64,000 bases of DNA from an uncultured Alistipes sp. (GTDB taxonomy: Bacteria > Bacteroidota > Bacteroidia > Bacteroidales > Rikenellaceae), in assembly GCF_963931675.1 (NCBI RefSeq), contig NZ_OZ007039.1:839657-903656 (forward strand), given 5' to 3'. Under the pieces are notes generated by a model. That model had not been told where the DNA came from and made no database searches. It was given only the letters and a program-made list of their open reading frames with translations. Shown here in pieces: positions 50,041-59,310 of the stretch (position 1 is its first letter; each line of letters opens with the position of its first letter). Both the position numbers and the translations under genes were made by a program.

Positions 50041-50649
50041 CTACTTCGAGTACAACTCGACGATAAGCTGCTCCTTGATGTTTTCCGGAATCTCCTCACG
50101 CTCGGGACGCTGGAGGAATTTGCCGCTCATCGTGGCGTTGTCCCACTCCAGCCAGGCGTAGCGGCTCTTCGACGAACCGGCCAGGGAGGTCGTAATCACT
50201 TCGAGGCTCTTCGACTTCTCGCGAACCGACACGATGTCACCCGCACGCAGCGAGTACGACGGAATGTTGACGACCTTTCCGTTGACACAGATGTGGCAGT
50301 GCGAAACAAGCTGACGGGCTGCAGCGCGCGTCGGGGCGATACCCAAGCGGTAAACCACGTTGTCCAGACGGCATTCGAGCAGTTTCAGCAGGTTTTCACC
50401 CGTGATACCGCCCATACGGGCTGCCTGTTCGTACGTGCGCGAGAACTGCTTCTCCAGCAGACCGTAGGTATATTTGGCCTTCTGCTTCTCGCTCAACTGC
50501 GTGCCGTACTCCGACACTTTTTTGCGCTTGCGCGCCAGACCGTGCTGTCCGGGGGGAACATTGCGCTTTTCGAGCACCTTGTCCGCACCATAGATAGCCT
50601 CGCCGAACCTGCGGGCGATTTTCGATTTAGGTCCTATGTATTTTCCCAT
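50041..50649 (-). CDS. rpsD: 30S ribosomal protein S4
   Basis: A 202-residue primary-binding protein of the 30S body. The S4 RNA-binding domain is at about 93-155 ([34 protein letters not shown]). The N-terminal zinc cysteines found in some bacteria are absent (zinc-free type). In other bacteria S4 represses its own operon; nothing here proves that. The start is 54 bases after the rpsK stop, a slightly larger gap than usual for this operon. Confidence 0.97.
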   Translation of the reverse strand: MGKYIGPKSKIARRFGEAIYGADKVLEKRNVPPGQHGLARKRKKVSEYGTQLSEKQKAKYTYGLLEKQFSRTYEQAARMGGITGENLLKLLECRLDNVVYRLGIAPTRAAARQLVSHCHICVNGKVVNIPSYSLRAGDIVSVREKSKSLEVITTSLAGSSKSRYAWLEWDNATMSGKFLQRPEREEIPENIKEQLIVELYSK

Positions 50650-50703
50650 TTTAGTGACGATTTTAATAACTTGAAAACATTTCCTTCACCAAACCGGCGG
50701 CGC

Positions 50704-51093
50704 TTATACACGGCGGCGGTTGGGAGCACGGCAGCCGTTGTGCGGCAGCGGGGTGACGTCGATGATCTCCATCACCTCGATCCCCGCACCGTGGATGGTG
50801 CGCACGGCCGACTCACGGCCGGCACCCGGACCCTTGACATAAACCTTCACCTTGCGCAGGCCCATGTCGTAAGCGACCTTCGCGCAATCGGCGGCCGACG
50901 TCTGGGCGGCATACGGCGTATTCTTCTTCGAACCACGGAAACCCATCTTACCGGCCGACGACCAGCTGATGACATCGCCCACCTCGTTGGTGATGGTGAT
51001 GATTACGTTGTTGAAAGTGGAGTGTACATAGGCGTTACCCACGGCACCGACCTTAACAACCTTCTTCTTGACTGTTCCAGTTTTCTTTGCCAT
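50704..51093 (-). CDS. rpsK: 30S ribosomal protein S11
   Basis: A 129-residue S11 that lines the mRNA exit channel of the platform. Conserved blocks [19 protein letters not shown] and [17 protein letters not shown] at the end are complete. It follows rpsM by 13 bases. Confidence 0.98.
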   Translation of the reverse strand: MAKKTGTVKKKVVKVGAVGNAYVHSTFNNVIITITNEVGDVISWSSAGKMGFRGSKKNTPYAAQTSAADCAKVAYDMGLRKVKVYVKGPGAGRESAVRTIHGAGIEVMEIIDVTPLPHNGCRAPNRRRV

Positions 51094-51106
51094 AATTCTC
51101 TAAAGA

Positions 51107-51487
51107 TTACTTCGTTGCCTTTTTCTTGTTTGCGACGGTCTTCTTGCGGCCCTTGCGGGTACGCGCGTTGTTCTTGGTCGACTGGCCGCGGACCGGAAGG
51201 CCCAGACGGTGACGGATCCCGCGATAGCAGCCGATATCCATCAGGCGCTTGATATTCAACTGAACCATCGAGCGGCATTCGCCCTCGACCTTGATGCCCA
51301 TTTCGGCGATCTGCGAACGGATGGCGCCGACCTGATCGTCGGACCAGTCCTGAACTTTGACGTCGTAGCTGATGCCTGCGGCGTCGAGAATCTTGCGAGC
51401 CGTCGAGCGACCGATCCCGTAGATATAGGTCAGGCCGATCTCGCCTCTTTTGTTTTTCGGTAAATCTACACCGACAATACGTGCCAT
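51107..51487 (-). CDS. rpsM: 30S ribosomal protein S13
   Basis: A 126-residue S13 located in the 30S head at the P site and bridge to 50[21 protein letters not shown] and [20 protein letters not shown] are typical; the tail ends in a Lys-rich stretch that contacts tRNA. It follows the L36 gene by 31 bases. Confidence 0.98.
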   Translation of the reverse strand: MARIVGVDLPKNKRGEIGLTYIYGIGRSTARKILDAAGISYDVKVQDWSDDQVGAIRSQIAEMGIKVEGECRSMVQLNIKRLMDIGCYRGIRHRLGLPVRGQSTKNNARTRKGRKKTVANKKKATK

Positions 51488-51518
51488 ATTGAAATTTTCT
51501 CTTTTTTAACTTGTTAAA

Positions 51519-51635
51519 CTAACCCTGGCGCATTTTGAACTTGGGATTCTTCTTGCAAATCACGTACAGTTTGCCTTTACGCTTTACAATCTTGCAATCC
51601 TCGCTTCTCTTCTTGATGGATGCTTTAACTTTCAT
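51519..51635 (-). CDS. rpmJ: 50S ribosomal protein L36 (zinc-free type)
   Basis: A 38-residue protein, [20 protein letters not shown] at its start and ending NPKFKMRQG. Only two of the four usual zinc ligands remain (Cys14 and Cys27; positions 11 and the late histidine are replaced), so this is a C-minus L36 that does not need zinc. It lies between infA and rpsM, its usual place. It is too short for most gene-length cutoffs. Confidence 0.93.
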   Translation of the reverse strand: MKVKASIKKRSEDCKIVKRKGKLYVICKKNPKFKMRQG

Positions 51636-51651
51636 TTTTCAAGCGTTCTAA

Positions 51652-51870
51652 TTATTTGTACCGGAAAGAGATACGTCCTTTCGTAAGGTCGTAGGGCGTC
51701 ATCTCCACTTTGACCTTATCCCCGGGCAGGATCTTGATGTAGTGCATCCGCATCTTGCCGGAGATATGAGCGGTAAGCACGTGACCGTTGTCCAGTTCGA
51801 CGCGGAACATCGCGTTCGAAAGGGCTTCGATAATCGTGCCGTCACGTTCGATAGCTGCTTGTTTTGCCAT
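51652..51870 (-). CDS. infA: Translation initiation factor IF-1
   Basis: A 72-residue OB-fold protein ([20 protein letters not shown], then [19 protein letters not shown]). It binds the ribosomal A site during initiation. The length is standard; the start is 6 bases after the map stop. Confidence 0.97.
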   Translation of the reverse strand: MAKQAAIERDGTIIEALSNAMFRVELDNGHVLTAHISGKMRMHYIKILPGDKVKVEMTPYDLTKGRISFRYK

Positions 51871-51876
51871 AGAGTT

Positions 51877-52653
51877 TCAGTTGTTAATTGCCTGTTCGAT
51901 GATACTGAAGTCCGTAAGGACATCCGGTCCGGACTTGCGGACCGCCACGGCGAACTCGTAATGAGCCGCGGGTTTGCGGTCGCGGGTGCGGACCGTCCAG
52001 CCATCCCGTTCGAACACCACCGCCTTGGTCCCCATGTTGATCATGGGTTCGATGCAGATGACCATGCCCTCCTTGAGCAGAGGTCCTCTGCCGCGTGCGC
52101 CGTAATTGGGGACACCGGGGTCTTCGTGCATTTTCCGACCCAGTCCGTGTCCTTCGAGTTCGCGCACCACGCCGTAGCCGAAGCTTTCGGCGTACTCCTG
52201 CACGGCCGCCGACACGTCGCCCACGCGATTGCCGGCCTTGGCCTGTGCCGTACCTTTATAAAGAGCCTCTTTGGTGACCTCCATGAGCTGTCGTACATCC
52301 TCCGACACCTCGCCAACGGCGAACGTATACGCCGAATCACCAACAAACCCCTTCATAAACGTACCGCAATCGACCGAAACGATGTCGCCCTCCTTGAGGA
52401 CGCATTTCGAGGATGGGATACCGTGAACTACCTGTTCGTTAACCGATATGCATAACGAAGCGGGAAATCCCTGATATCCGAGGAAAGCGGGAACTGCTCC
52501 GTGCGCGCGGATGAACTCCTCGGCGATACGGTCCAATTCCAGGGTCGTGACCCCCGGGCGGATGTGACGACCCACTTCCGCCAGGGTCTGCGACACCAGA
52601 ATATTGTTTTCGCGGAGCAGTTCGATCTCCTCGTCTGTTTTCAAATAGATCAT
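51877..52653 (-). CDS. map: Methionine aminopeptidase, type I
   Basis: A 258-residue enzyme that removes the initiator methionine. The metal ligands of the pita-bread fold are present: D in VSVDCGTF and D in FVGDSAYTF, H in GHGLGRKMHE, E in ICIEPMIN and E in YEFAVAVR near the end. It is the gene after secY, 34 bases downstream, as in many bacterial ribosomal operons. Confidence 0.97.
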   Translation of the reverse strand: MIYLKTDEEIELLRENNILVSQTLAEVGRHIRPGVTTLELDRIAEEFIRAHGAVPAFLGYQGFPASLCISVNEQVVHGIPSSKCVLKEGDIVSVDCGTFMKGFVGDSAYTFAVGEVSEDVRQLMEVTKEALYKGTAQAKAGNRVGDVSAAVQEYAESFGYGVVRELEGHGLGRKMHEDPGVPNYGARGRGPLLKEGMVICIEPMINMGTKAVVFERDGWTVRTRDRKPAAHYEFAVAVRKSGPDVLTDFSIIEQAINN

Positions 52654-52687
52654 TTATCCTTCGCTAAAAACTCCTTCGGAAAAACTC

Positions 52688-54064
52688 CTAATGACGACCC
52701 TGGATACGTCCGGTCTTCATCAGACCGTCGTAGTGGCGCATCAGCAGGTAGCTCTCGATCTGCTTCAGAGTGTCGAGCACCACGCCGACCATGATCAACA
52801 GCGATGTTCCGCCGTAGAAGTAGGCGAACGACTGCTGGATGCCGAGGAACTTCATGGCCAGCGCCGGCAGGATTGCCACAATGGCCAGGAAGAACGATCC
52901 CGGGAGCGTGATGCGCGTCATGATGGTATCGATGTAGTTCACGGTCTGCTTGCCGGGTTTCACGCCCGGGATAAAGCCACCGTTTCGCTTCATGTCATCG
53001 GCCATCATTTGAGGGTTGATGATGATCGCCGTGTAGAAATAGGTGAAGGCGATCACCAGCACTGCCAGCGTAAAGTTGTACCAGAAGCCGGTCATCGAGC
53101 TGAAGGCAGCGGCGAAGGCCGTTCCGGAGAACAGCGCGGGGATGAACATCAGCGCCTGGGCAAAGATGATCGGCATGACGTTGGCCGCATTCATCTTCAG
53201 GGGGATGTACTGACGCACTCCGCCGTACTGTTTGTTACCGACGATACGCTTGGCATACTGTACAGGGACCTTGCGGACGGCCTGTACCAGGGCTATCGTT
53301 GCCATGAAGACAAGGAACAGGAGCACCAGCTCGAGGATCAGCATGATGGCGCTGCCCGAAGCCGTCTGGAAACGGGCGTTGATCTCGGCAAGCAGCGCGT
53401 GCGGGAGTTGTGCCACGATACCGATCATGATGATCAGCGAGATACCGTTGCCGATACCCTTGTCAGTGATCTTCTCTCCGAGCCACATGATGAACATGGT
53501 GCCGGCGATGAGGATCGTCGTCGCATAGGCAATGAAGCCGAACGTGTTGCCGTAGACGAACGCACCCGGAACCTGGTGATAGAGGTTCGCGATGTAGGCC
53601 GGGCCCTGGAGGATCAGCACGCCGATCGTCAGGAAACGGGTCCACTGGTTCATCTTGCGGCGGCCGCTCTCACCCTCCTTCTGCATTTTCTGGAAATACG
53701 GAATCATCATACCCATCAGCTGGATGATGATCGAAGCGGTGATGTACGGCATGACTCCGAGTGCAAAGATCGCCGCATTGCCGAATGCGCCGCCGGAGAA
53801 TACGTTCAACAGACCCAGCAGTCCGTTGCCTTCCAGCTGGCTGGCATACGCCGATCCATCGCCCAGGGCGTTGGGGTTGATACCCGGAATCACGACGAAA
53901 CTGCCCAAGCGGTATACAAGCAGCAACCCGATCGTGTACAGGACACGTTTGCGGAGCTCCTCGATCTTGTAGATGTTCTTGAGCGTTTCAACTAATTTCT
54001 TGTTGGTCGCCAGAAGAGCGATGACCACTATAAAGACGATACCAACAACGAGATACTGGTTCAT
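52688..54064 (-). CDS. secY: Protein translocase subunit SecY
   Basis: A 458-residue channel protein with ten membrane segments, forming the SecYEG pore. Plug and lateral-gate helices are recognisable (FSGGAFGNAAIFALGVMPYI, IILMGMMIP-type; the cytoplasmic loop PVQYAKRIVG). Its first segment has a long Bacteroidetes-type N-terminus. It follows rplO by 21 bases, so membrane insertion capacity is tied to ribosome synthesis. Confidence 0.97.
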   Translation of the reverse strand: MNQYLVVGIVFIVVIALLATNKKLVETLKNIYKIEELRKRVLYTIGLLLVYRLGSFVVIPGINPNALGDGSAYASQLEGNGLLGLLNVFSGGAFGNAAIFALGVMPYITASIIIQLMGMMIPYFQKMQKEGESGRRKMNQWTRFLTIGVLILQGPAYIANLYHQVPGAFVYGNTFGFIAYATTILIAGTMFIMWLGEKITDKGIGNGISLIIMIGIVAQLPHALLAEINARFQTASGSAIMLILELVLLFLVFMATIALVQAVRKVPVQYAKRIVGNKQYGGVRQYIPLKMNAANVMPIIFAQALMFIPALFSGTAFAAAFSSMTGFWYNFTLAVLVIAFTYFYTAIIINPQMMADDMKRNGGFIPGVKPGKQTVNYIDTIMTRITLPGSFFLAIVAILPALAMKFLGIQQSFAYFYGGTSLLIMVGVVLDTLKQIESYLLMRHYDGLMKTGRIQGRH

Positions 54065-54085
54065 AATTTTCGGGTTCTAAGGTTC

Positions 54086-54532
54086 CTACAGTTTTTCAAC
54101 GCTGCCGCCGGCGGCCGTGATGGCAGCCTCGGCGCTCTTCGAGAAAGCGTGGGCCTTGACGGCGAGGGCTTTCGTAAGGGCGCCGTTCCCGAGGATCTTC
54201 ACCTTGTCGTTCGACGAGATGAAGCCTGCGGCGATAAGCGTTTCGACCGTAATCTCCGAGAGCTGCTTCTTGGCAGCCAGGTCCTCCAGGGCGCCCAGGT
54301 TGATGGCCTTGAACTCCACACGCTTGAGGTTCGTGAAACCGAACTTCGGAAGGCGGCGCTGCAGCGGCATCTGACCGCCCTCGAAACCGAGTTTGCGCGA
54401 GTAGCCCGAACGCGACTGCGCACCCTTGTGACCACGGGTGGCGGTTCCGCCGTGACCCGAACCGGCACCGCGACCGATTCGTTTGTCGTGGTGCGTTGAA
54501 CCCTTTGCAGGTTTGAGATTATTGAGTTCCAT
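54086..54532 (-). CDS. rplO: 50S ribosomal protein L15
   Basis: A 148-residue late-assembly protein of the 50S core. The N-terminal glycine-rich extension (RGAGSGHGGTATRGHKGAQS) penetrates rRNA and is followed by the globular L18e-like domain. It follows rpmD by 28 bases. Confidence 0.97.
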   Translation of the reverse strand: MELNNLKPAKGSTHHDKRIGRGAGSGHGGTATRGHKGAQSRSGYSRKLGFEGGQMPLQRRLPKFGFTNLKRVEFKAINLGALEDLAAKKQLSEITVETLIAAGFISSNDKVKILGNGALTKALAVKAHAFSKSAEAAITAAGGSVEKL

Positions 54533-54560
54533 GTTGCTTAAAAATCGTTAGCCGTTAAAC

Positions 54561-54746
54561 TTATTGCGCTACGACCTCGACCTTGACGAGGTGTTTCACG
54601 CGCTCGATCATCCCCTTGATGATCACCGAGTCGTCGTGCTCGACGCTGGCGTTGATCCGCTTCAGGCCCAGGGCGTCGAGGTTCTTGCACTGACGCTCGG
54701 TGGCACCGATGCGGCTTTTGATCTGGGTGATTTTCAATCTTGCCAT
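54561..54746 (-). CDS. rpmD: 50S ribosomal protein L30
   Basis: A 61-residue protein (KITQIKSRIGATERQCKNLD). It sits at the 50S periphery near L33 and 5S rRNA. It is short but has the normal position between rpsE and rplO. Confidence 0.95.
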   Translation of the reverse strand: MARLKITQIKSRIGATERQCKNLDALGLKRINASVEHDDSVIIKGMIERVKHLVKVEVVAQ

Positions 54747-54757
54747 TTCCTGAAGAA

Positions 54758-55276
54758 TTAACCGTTAAACACCTGGTCCATCGAGATACCGCGCAGGCGG
54801 GCGATGCTGGCGGCGTCGCGCAGCTCGCAGAGGGCCCCGATGGTAGCCTTGACGAGGTTGTGGGGGTTCGACGAGCCCTTGCTCTTGGCCAGCACGTTCT
54901 TCACGCCCACCGACTCAAGCACGGCACGCATGGCACCTCCGGCAATGATACCCGTACCGGGGGCGGCCGGACGAATCATCACCAGCGAACCGTCGTAACG
55001 GAACTCCTGCTTGTGAGGGATCGTACCGTTGATAATGGGGATCTTGATCAGATTTTTCTTGGCATCCTCGACGCCCTTGGCGATGGCGGCCTGCACTTCC
55101 GAAGCCTTACCCAGACCGTAACCTACGACGCCATCCTCGTTACCTACGACAACGATGGCCGAGAAGCTGAAGGTACGACCTCCCTTGGTCACCTTCGTAA
55201 CGCGCTGGATGCTGACGAGACGGTCCTTGAGTTCGAGATCGCTCGTGCGAACTTTCTTTATGTTGGTATTTGCCAT
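54758..55276 (-). CDS. rpsE: 30S ribosomal protein S5
   Basis: A 172-residue protein at the mRNA entry and accuracy centre. The double-stranded RNA-binding domain ([20 protein letters not shown], then [17 protein letters not shown]) and the C-terminal S5 fold are complete. Confidence 0.98.
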   Translation of the reverse strand: MANTNIKKVRTSDLELKDRLVSIQRVTKVTKGGRTFSFSAIVVVGNEDGVVGYGLGKASEVQAAIAKGVEDAKKNLIKIPIINGTIPHKQEFRYDGSLVMIRPAAPGTGIIAGGAMRAVLESVGVKNVLAKSKGSSNPHNLVKATIGALCELRDAASIARLRGISMDQVFNG

Positions 55277-55282
55277 GATCGA

Positions 55283-55645
55283 TTAGAATTTAAGACCGCC
55301 TTCGCGTGCAGCTTCGGCCAACTGTTTTACTCTTCCGTGATAGAGGTATCCGTTACGGTCGAAAGCCACGGCCGAGATGCCTTTTGCGGCGGCACGTTCG
55401 GCTGCGAGTTTGCCGACCAGGGCAGCCACTTCGCACTTGGTTTTACCGGCTGCGGCTGCGGCGACCTCCTTGTCCAGCGACGAGGCCGTAGCGAGGGTAA
55501 CCCCGGCCTGGTCATCGATAAACTGCACATAGATCTGCTTGTTGCTGCGGAATACAGTCATACGAGGCTGCTCGGGCGTACCGCTGACGATTTTGCGGAT
55601 ACGCATCTTGATCCGCTCTCTTCTTTCTATCTTGTTCAGTGACAT
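55283..55645 (-). CDS. rplR: 50S ribosomal protein L18
   Basis: A 120-residue 5S rRNA-binding protein ([18 protein letters not shown] near the centre, ending [10 protein letters not shown]). Located 6 bases before rpsE in the reading direction. Confidence 0.98.
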   Translation of the reverse strand: MSLNKIERRERIKMRIRKIVSGTPEQPRMTVFRSNKQIYVQFIDDQAGVTLATASSLDKEVAAAAAGKTKCEVAALVGKLAAERAAAKGISAVAFDRNGYLYHGRVKQLAEAAREGGLKF

Positions 55646-55661
55646 AATTTCAGACGATTAA

Positions 55662-56249
55662 CTATTTTGCACCTGCGGACTTACCGGCCTTGCGACGCAG
55701 TTGTTCTCCGACGAACTTGATACCCTTGCCCTTGTAGGGTTCCGGCTTGCGCAGCGAGCGCAGTTTGGCAGCGACCTGACCGATGAGCTGCTTGTCGATG
55801 GACTTGAGCGTCACGATCGGGTTACCCTTCTTTTCGGTAACGGCCGTAGCGGTCACCTCTTTCGGAAGGAGGAAGTGGGTATCGTGCGAATAGCCGAGGC
55901 TCATTTCGAGGACCTGGCCCTTGACTTCGGCCTTGAAGCCGACGCCGACGAGTTCCTGTTTGATTTCGTAGCCCTTCGAGACACCGATGACCATGTTGTT
56001 GATCAGGGCCCGGTAGAGGCCGTGAAGCGACCGGTGGCGCGGCTGGTTCGTCGGACGGGTCACGAGCACGGCCGGGATTTCCTTACCGGTGTGGGGATCC
56101 GTGTGCGTGCCGACCTCTACCTTGATATCCGAGTCCACCTTCTGACTCAGCGTTCCAAGCGGCCCTTTCACGCTTACCGTATTGTCGGGAGCGACCTCGA
56201 CGGTTACTCCGGCAGGCAAGTTTACAGGTAATTTACCAATTCTTGACAT
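55662..56249 (-). CDS. rplF: 50S ribosomal protein L6
   Basis: A 195-residue protein with two L6 domains (LPVNLPAGVTVEVAPDNTV; then GYSHDTHFLLP). It sits near the L7/L12 stalk base. An insertion of about ten residues (HTDPHTGKEIPAVLVTRPTN) lies in domain 1. The C-terminus is the conserved KPEPYKGKGIKFVGE. Confidence 0.97.
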   Translation of the reverse strand: MSRIGKLPVNLPAGVTVEVAPDNTVSVKGPLGTLSQKVDSDIKVEVGTHTDPHTGKEIPAVLVTRPTNQPRHRSLHGLYRALINNMVIGVSKGYEIKQELVGVGFKAEVKGQVLEMSLGYSHDTHFLLPKEVTATAVTEKKGNPIVTLKSIDKQLIGQVAAKLRSLRKPEPYKGKGIKFVGEQLRRKAGKSAGAK

Positions 56250-56267
56250 TGCGTTGATTTTTAATTA

Positions 56268-56666
56268 TTAGTAGATGTAGCACAGCACCTCGCCGCCGAC
56301 GTTTTCCTTACGTGCCTTGGCGTCGGTCATGATGCCTTTGGAAGTCGAGAGGATGGCGATACCCAGACCGTTCAGGACGCGGGGCATGTCCGAAACCGAC
56401 GCATAACGGCGAAGACCCGGGCGGCTGACGCGCTTGAGGTCCTTGATGGCGTTGGATTTCGTGGCGGCATCCCACTTCAGCGCGATCTTGATCGAAGGAT
56501 GGCCCTTCTCATCGGTGTCGAACTTGTAGGCGAGGATGTAGCCCTGCTCGTAGAGGATCTTGGTGATCTCCTGCTTAATTTTTGAACCGGGAGCTTCAAC
56601 CACCTTGTGGTTGGCTTTCACCGCGTTTCTAATTCTGGTCAGAAAGTCCGCAATAGGATCAGTCAT
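56268..56666 (-). CDS. rpsH: 30S ribosomal protein S8
   Basis: A 132-residue primary-binding protein of the 30S platform ([20 protein letters not shown], ending GGEVLCYIY). In Escherichia coli S8 represses the spc operon by binding its mRNA; conservation of that here is not tested. It is unusual that its start is 818 bases downstream of the previous gene (rpsN) and preceded by its own promoter-like element. Confidence 0.97.
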   Translation of the reverse strand: MTDPIADFLTRIRNAVKANHKVVEAPGSKIKQEITKILYEQGYILAYKFDTDEKGHPSIKIALKWDAATKSNAIKDLKRVSRPGLRRYASVSDMPRVLNGLGIAILSTSKGIMTDAKARKENVGGEVLCYIY

Positions 56667-56799
56667 AACGAATAGAAGTTAAAAATTAAAGTTTTTATTT
56701 AATAATACTTTGGTTTTCAAAGCGTTGCGCCGATTCTTCAAGACAATTTGCAGAAGCGCCGACGCCTGTTCACCCGCGCATACGAGCGCCCAAAGCGCG

Positions 56800-56807
56800 C
56801 AAATATA
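56800..56807 (-). promoter_or_regulatory. Internal -7 promoter element before rpsH
   Basis: TATATTTG on the minus strand, 134 bases upstream of rpsH; TTG about 20 bp farther up (in TCTTGGCC) fits a -33 element. It could drive rpsH to rplQ independently. Confidence 0.6.
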
Positions 56808-56880
56808 CGCATTATTTCTCAAACGGCCAAGATGATCGCCTGATTTTTAGCGATTTTCGGGGTCATGCGGAAATACGGAA

Positions 56881-56907
56881 ATGTTAGCACACAACGGTTG
56901 CTAACAT
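56881..56907. promoter_or_regulatory. Inverted repeat upstream of the internal promoter
   Basis: ATGTTAGCA / TGCTAACAT (56881-56889 and 56899-56907) with a 9-base loop, about 75 bases upstream of the -7 element on the minus strand. It may be a regulator site or an RNA hairpin. Confidence 0.5.
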
Positions 56908-57250
56908 GACTCCGTACAGAAACTCCCGTAACGACACCCCAAAACCGGTCTCCGACACCCCGCCGGAAGCCGTTCCGGCCTCTTCTCCGACGGGATACCC
57001 GATTCCGGCCTCGTGGTCCGAGAAATCTGTAACCCAGTGTCCGACTTTTCGGTACGCCCCACATATCGGGAAGTTACCGCTTGCGGCGGCACTTTCCCCG
57101 ATACTGTGACGTATCTACGCGGGTCGTACACCCCTATCGGCCCCGGTTCCTCCGCGACTTGCGCCGCACAGGCTCTTCACCTTCCGGATTCCGGAACCAC
57201 CTTTTATCCCTTTTCAACTCGCGCGGCGGGTTCGAAATCGCGCAGGTTCC

Positions 57251-57479
57251 GGGATCTCCCCATCCTCTGCTCTCGATCTCTCCTCTCTCGCGGATTCCGG
57301 GATCTCCCCATCTTCCGCTCTCGATCTCTCCTCTCTCGCGGATTTCGGGATCTCCCCATCCTCCGCTCTCGATCTTCTCTCTCTCGCGGATTCCAGGATC
57401 TCTCCCATCCTCCGCTCTCGATCTCTCCACTCTCGCGGATTCCGGGATCTCTCCCATCCACCCCCCCCCTCGCGGGCTC
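57251..57479. repeat. 48-bp tandem repeats (four full units plus a partial)
   Basis: Units at 57251-57298, 57299-57346, 57347-57394, 57395-57443 (one base longer) and a partial to 57479 each contain GGATCTCCCCATCC, CTCTCGATCTCTCC and CTCTCGCGGATTCC. Identity is high but not complete. No unique spacers separate them, so this is not a CRISPR array. Confidence 0.85.
57461..57469 (+). repeat. C9 homopolymer tract beside the tandem repeats
   Basis: Nine C bases at the truncated end of the repeat array, 15 bases from the rpsN stop. Confidence 0.9.
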
Positions 57480-57484
57480 CGGGA

Positions 57485-57781
57485 CTACCAGCTGGCCTTC
57501 GTAACGCCCGGGATCAACCCCTTGGAAGCCATCTCGCGGAACTGAATACGGCTGATGCCGAACAGGCGGATGTATCCTTTGGGACGGCCCGTGATCTTGC
57601 AACGGTTGTGCTGGCGGATGGGATTCGAGTTGCGCGGCAGCTTCGACAGGGCCTGCCATGCCTCCTCATGGTCCATTTCGCCGCTCTTCACCTTCGCAGC
57701 GATCTCGTCACGCTTGTGCTGATAGCGCTTGGCGAGTTTCGCACGCTTCACCTCGCGGGCTTTCATCGATTCTTTTGCCAT
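57485..57781 (-). CDS. rpsN: 30S ribosomal protein S14
   Basis: A 98-residue S14 of the zinc-free type: single Cys in [12 protein letters not shown], no CxxC pairs. It sits in the 30S head near the A site. The N-terminus ([20 protein letters not shown]) is typical for Bacteroidetes. It follows rplE by 3 bases and is separated from rpsH by the 0.8-kb insertion. Confidence 0.96.
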   Translation of the reverse strand: MAKESMKAREVKRAKLAKRYQHKRDEIAAKVKSGEMDHEEAWQALSKLPRNSNPIRQHNRCKITGRPKGYIRLFGISRIQFREMASKGLIPGVTKASW

Positions 57782-57784
57782 AGC

Positions 57785-58342
57785 TTAGTTCTTTTTAGCG
57801 TTCTTGAAAGGAAGTCCGAATTCGCGCAACAGGGCATAGGCCTCTTCGTCGGTCTTGGCCGTGGTCACGAAGGTGATCTCCATACCGAAGATCTTGGTGA
57901 TCTTGTCGATGTCGATCTCCGGGAAGATGATCTGTTCGGTGATGCCGAGGGTGTAGTTACCCTTGCCGTCGAACTTCTCGTTGATACCCTTGAAGTCGCG
58001 GATACGCGGCAGAGCCACGGCGATCAGACGCTCCAGGAACTCGTACATCTTGTTGTCGCGCAGCGTGACACGCACGCCGATAGGCATTCCCTTGCGGAGC
58101 TTGAAGTTCGAGATGTCCTTCCGCGAACGGGTCTGCACGGCCTTCTGACCGGCAATCTGGGTCAACTCGGCTTCGGCCACGTCGATGAGTTTCTTGTCGG
58201 CAACGGCCTGGCCCATTCCCTGATTAATGACGATCTTGGTGAGCTTCGGGCACTGCATGACGCTCGTGTAACCGAACTCTTTCATAAGGACAGGCTTGAT
58301 CTGCTCCTTATACTGGGTCTTGAGTGTAGGTACGTAAGCCAT
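57785..58342 (-). CDS. rplE: 50S ribosomal protein L5
   Basis: A 185-residue 5S rRNA-binding protein ([20 protein letters not shown]; then [19 protein letters not shown]). Its start shares one base with the rplX stop region, i.e. the two genes directly abut. Confidence 0.98.
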   Translation of the reverse strand: MAYVPTLKTQYKEQIKPVLMKEFGYTSVMQCPKLTKIVINQGMGQAVADKKLIDVAEAELTQIAGQKAVQTRSRKDISNFKLRKGMPIGVRVTLRDNKMYEFLERLIAVALPRIRDFKGINEKFDGKGNYTLGITEQIIFPEIDIDKITKIFGMEITFVTTAKTDEEAYALLREFGLPFKNAKKN

Positions 58343-58659
58343 TATTTGATCTCCTCCCCTGATTTTTTAGCGTAACGAACTAATTTACCTTTGGAGTCGA
58401 GTTTGCGACCGACCTTGGTGGGTTTGCCCGACTTGGGGTCGATGAGCATGAGGTTCGACACATGGATCGGGGCCTCTTTCTCGACGATGCCGCCCTGGGG
58501 GTTCTTGGCGTTGGGCTTGGTAGCCTTCTTGCAGAGGTTGACCCCTTCGACGATGGCGCGCTGCTTGGAAACCTCGACCTTCAGGACTTTGCCCTGCTGG
58601 CCTTTGGAGTCACCGGCAATGACCTGTACCTGATCCCCTTTCTTAATATGCAATTTCAT
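58342..58659 (-). CDS. rplX: 50S ribosomal protein L24
   Basis: A 105-residue KOW-domain protein and early assembly initiator ([20 protein letters not shown]). Complete. Confidence 0.98.
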   Translation of the reverse strand: MKLHIKKGDQVQVIAGDSKGQQGKVLKVEVSKQRAIVEGVNLCKKATKPNAKNPQGGIVEKEAPIHVSNLMLIDPKSGKPTKVGRKLDSKGKLVRYAKKSGEEIK

Positions 58660-58679
58660 ATCCGACAGAGTTTTTATGA

Positions 58680-59045
58680 TTACAAAACTTCGGGTGCGAG
58701 GGAGATGATCTTCATGTACTGGTCACGCAGCTCGCGGGCTACGGGGCCGAAGATGCGGGTTCCGCGCATTTCACCCTGGTTGTTAAGCAGCACCACGGCG
58801 TTGTCGTCGAAACGAATGTACGAACCGTTGGCACGTCTGATTTCCTTCGTGGTGCGGACCACGACCGCCTTCGACACGGCACCCTTCTTGACGTCGCCCG
58901 AAGGGGTGGCGCTCTTGACAGCTACCACGATTTTGTCGCCGATCGATGCGTAGCGACGCTTCGTACCGCCGAGCACGCGGATGCAGAGAACCTCCTTGGC
59001 ACCGCTGTTGTCGGCTACTACGAGTCTACTTTCCTGTTGTATCAT
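58680..59045 (-). CDS. rplN: 50S ribosomal protein L14
   Basis: A 121-residue protein ([34 protein letters not shown]). It contacts 30S at a subunit bridge. It starts 2 bases after rpsQ. Confidence 0.98.
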   Translation of the reverse strand: MIQQESRLVVADNSGAKEVLCIRVLGGTKRRYASIGDKIVVAVKSATPSGDVKKGAVSKAVVVRTTKEIRRANGSYIRFDDNAVVLLNNQGEMRGTRIFGPVARELRDQYMKIISLAPEVL

Positions 59046-59047
59046 AA

Positions 59048-59302
59048 CTACTTGGCTCTTTCAATGATTTGTACTAATCTCCAACGCTTCGTCTTGCTGA
59101 GCGGGCGGGTCTCCATGATCCGCACGGTATCGCCCTCCTTGCAGGTCTCATCCAGCGATTCGGCGACGAACTTGGTGGTCTTGTTGACGAACTTGCCGTA
59201 GATAGGATGCTTGACCTTGCGTGCAACGGCAACCACAATGGTCTTCTCCATCTTGTTGCTGACAACCACACCGATACGCTCTTTTCTAAGATTTCTTTCC
59301 AT
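59048..59302 (-). CDS. rpsQ: 30S ribosomal protein S17
   Basis: An 84-residue OB-fold protein binding 16S rRNA early in assembly ([40 protein letters not shown]). Confidence 0.98.
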   Translation of the reverse strand: MERNLRKERIGVVVSNKMEKTIVVAVARKVKHPIYGKFVNKTTKFVAESLDETCKEGDTVRIMETRPLSKTKRWRLVQIIERAK

Positions 59303-59310
59303 GGTTCTAC

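Larger units (their letters stand above)
56667..57484. other. Non-coding insertion inside the ribosomal operon (rpsN/rpsH)
   Basis: 818 bases without a credible gene, where other bacteria have a few dozen. It contains 48-bp tandem repeats (57251-57479), a C9 tract, a hairpin (56881-56907) and a minus-strand promoter-like element near 56800. The frames over the repeats on both strands are periodic and unlike natural proteins. Confidence 0.75.

Noticed and set aside
57251..57479. CRISPR array
   Set aside because: The units are contiguous with no unique spacers and no cas genes are near.
57204..57659. Repeat protein on the minus strand over the 48-bp repeats
   Set aside because: Its start lies inside rpsN in another frame, and it only reflects repeat periodicity; no signal peptide or known repeat family.
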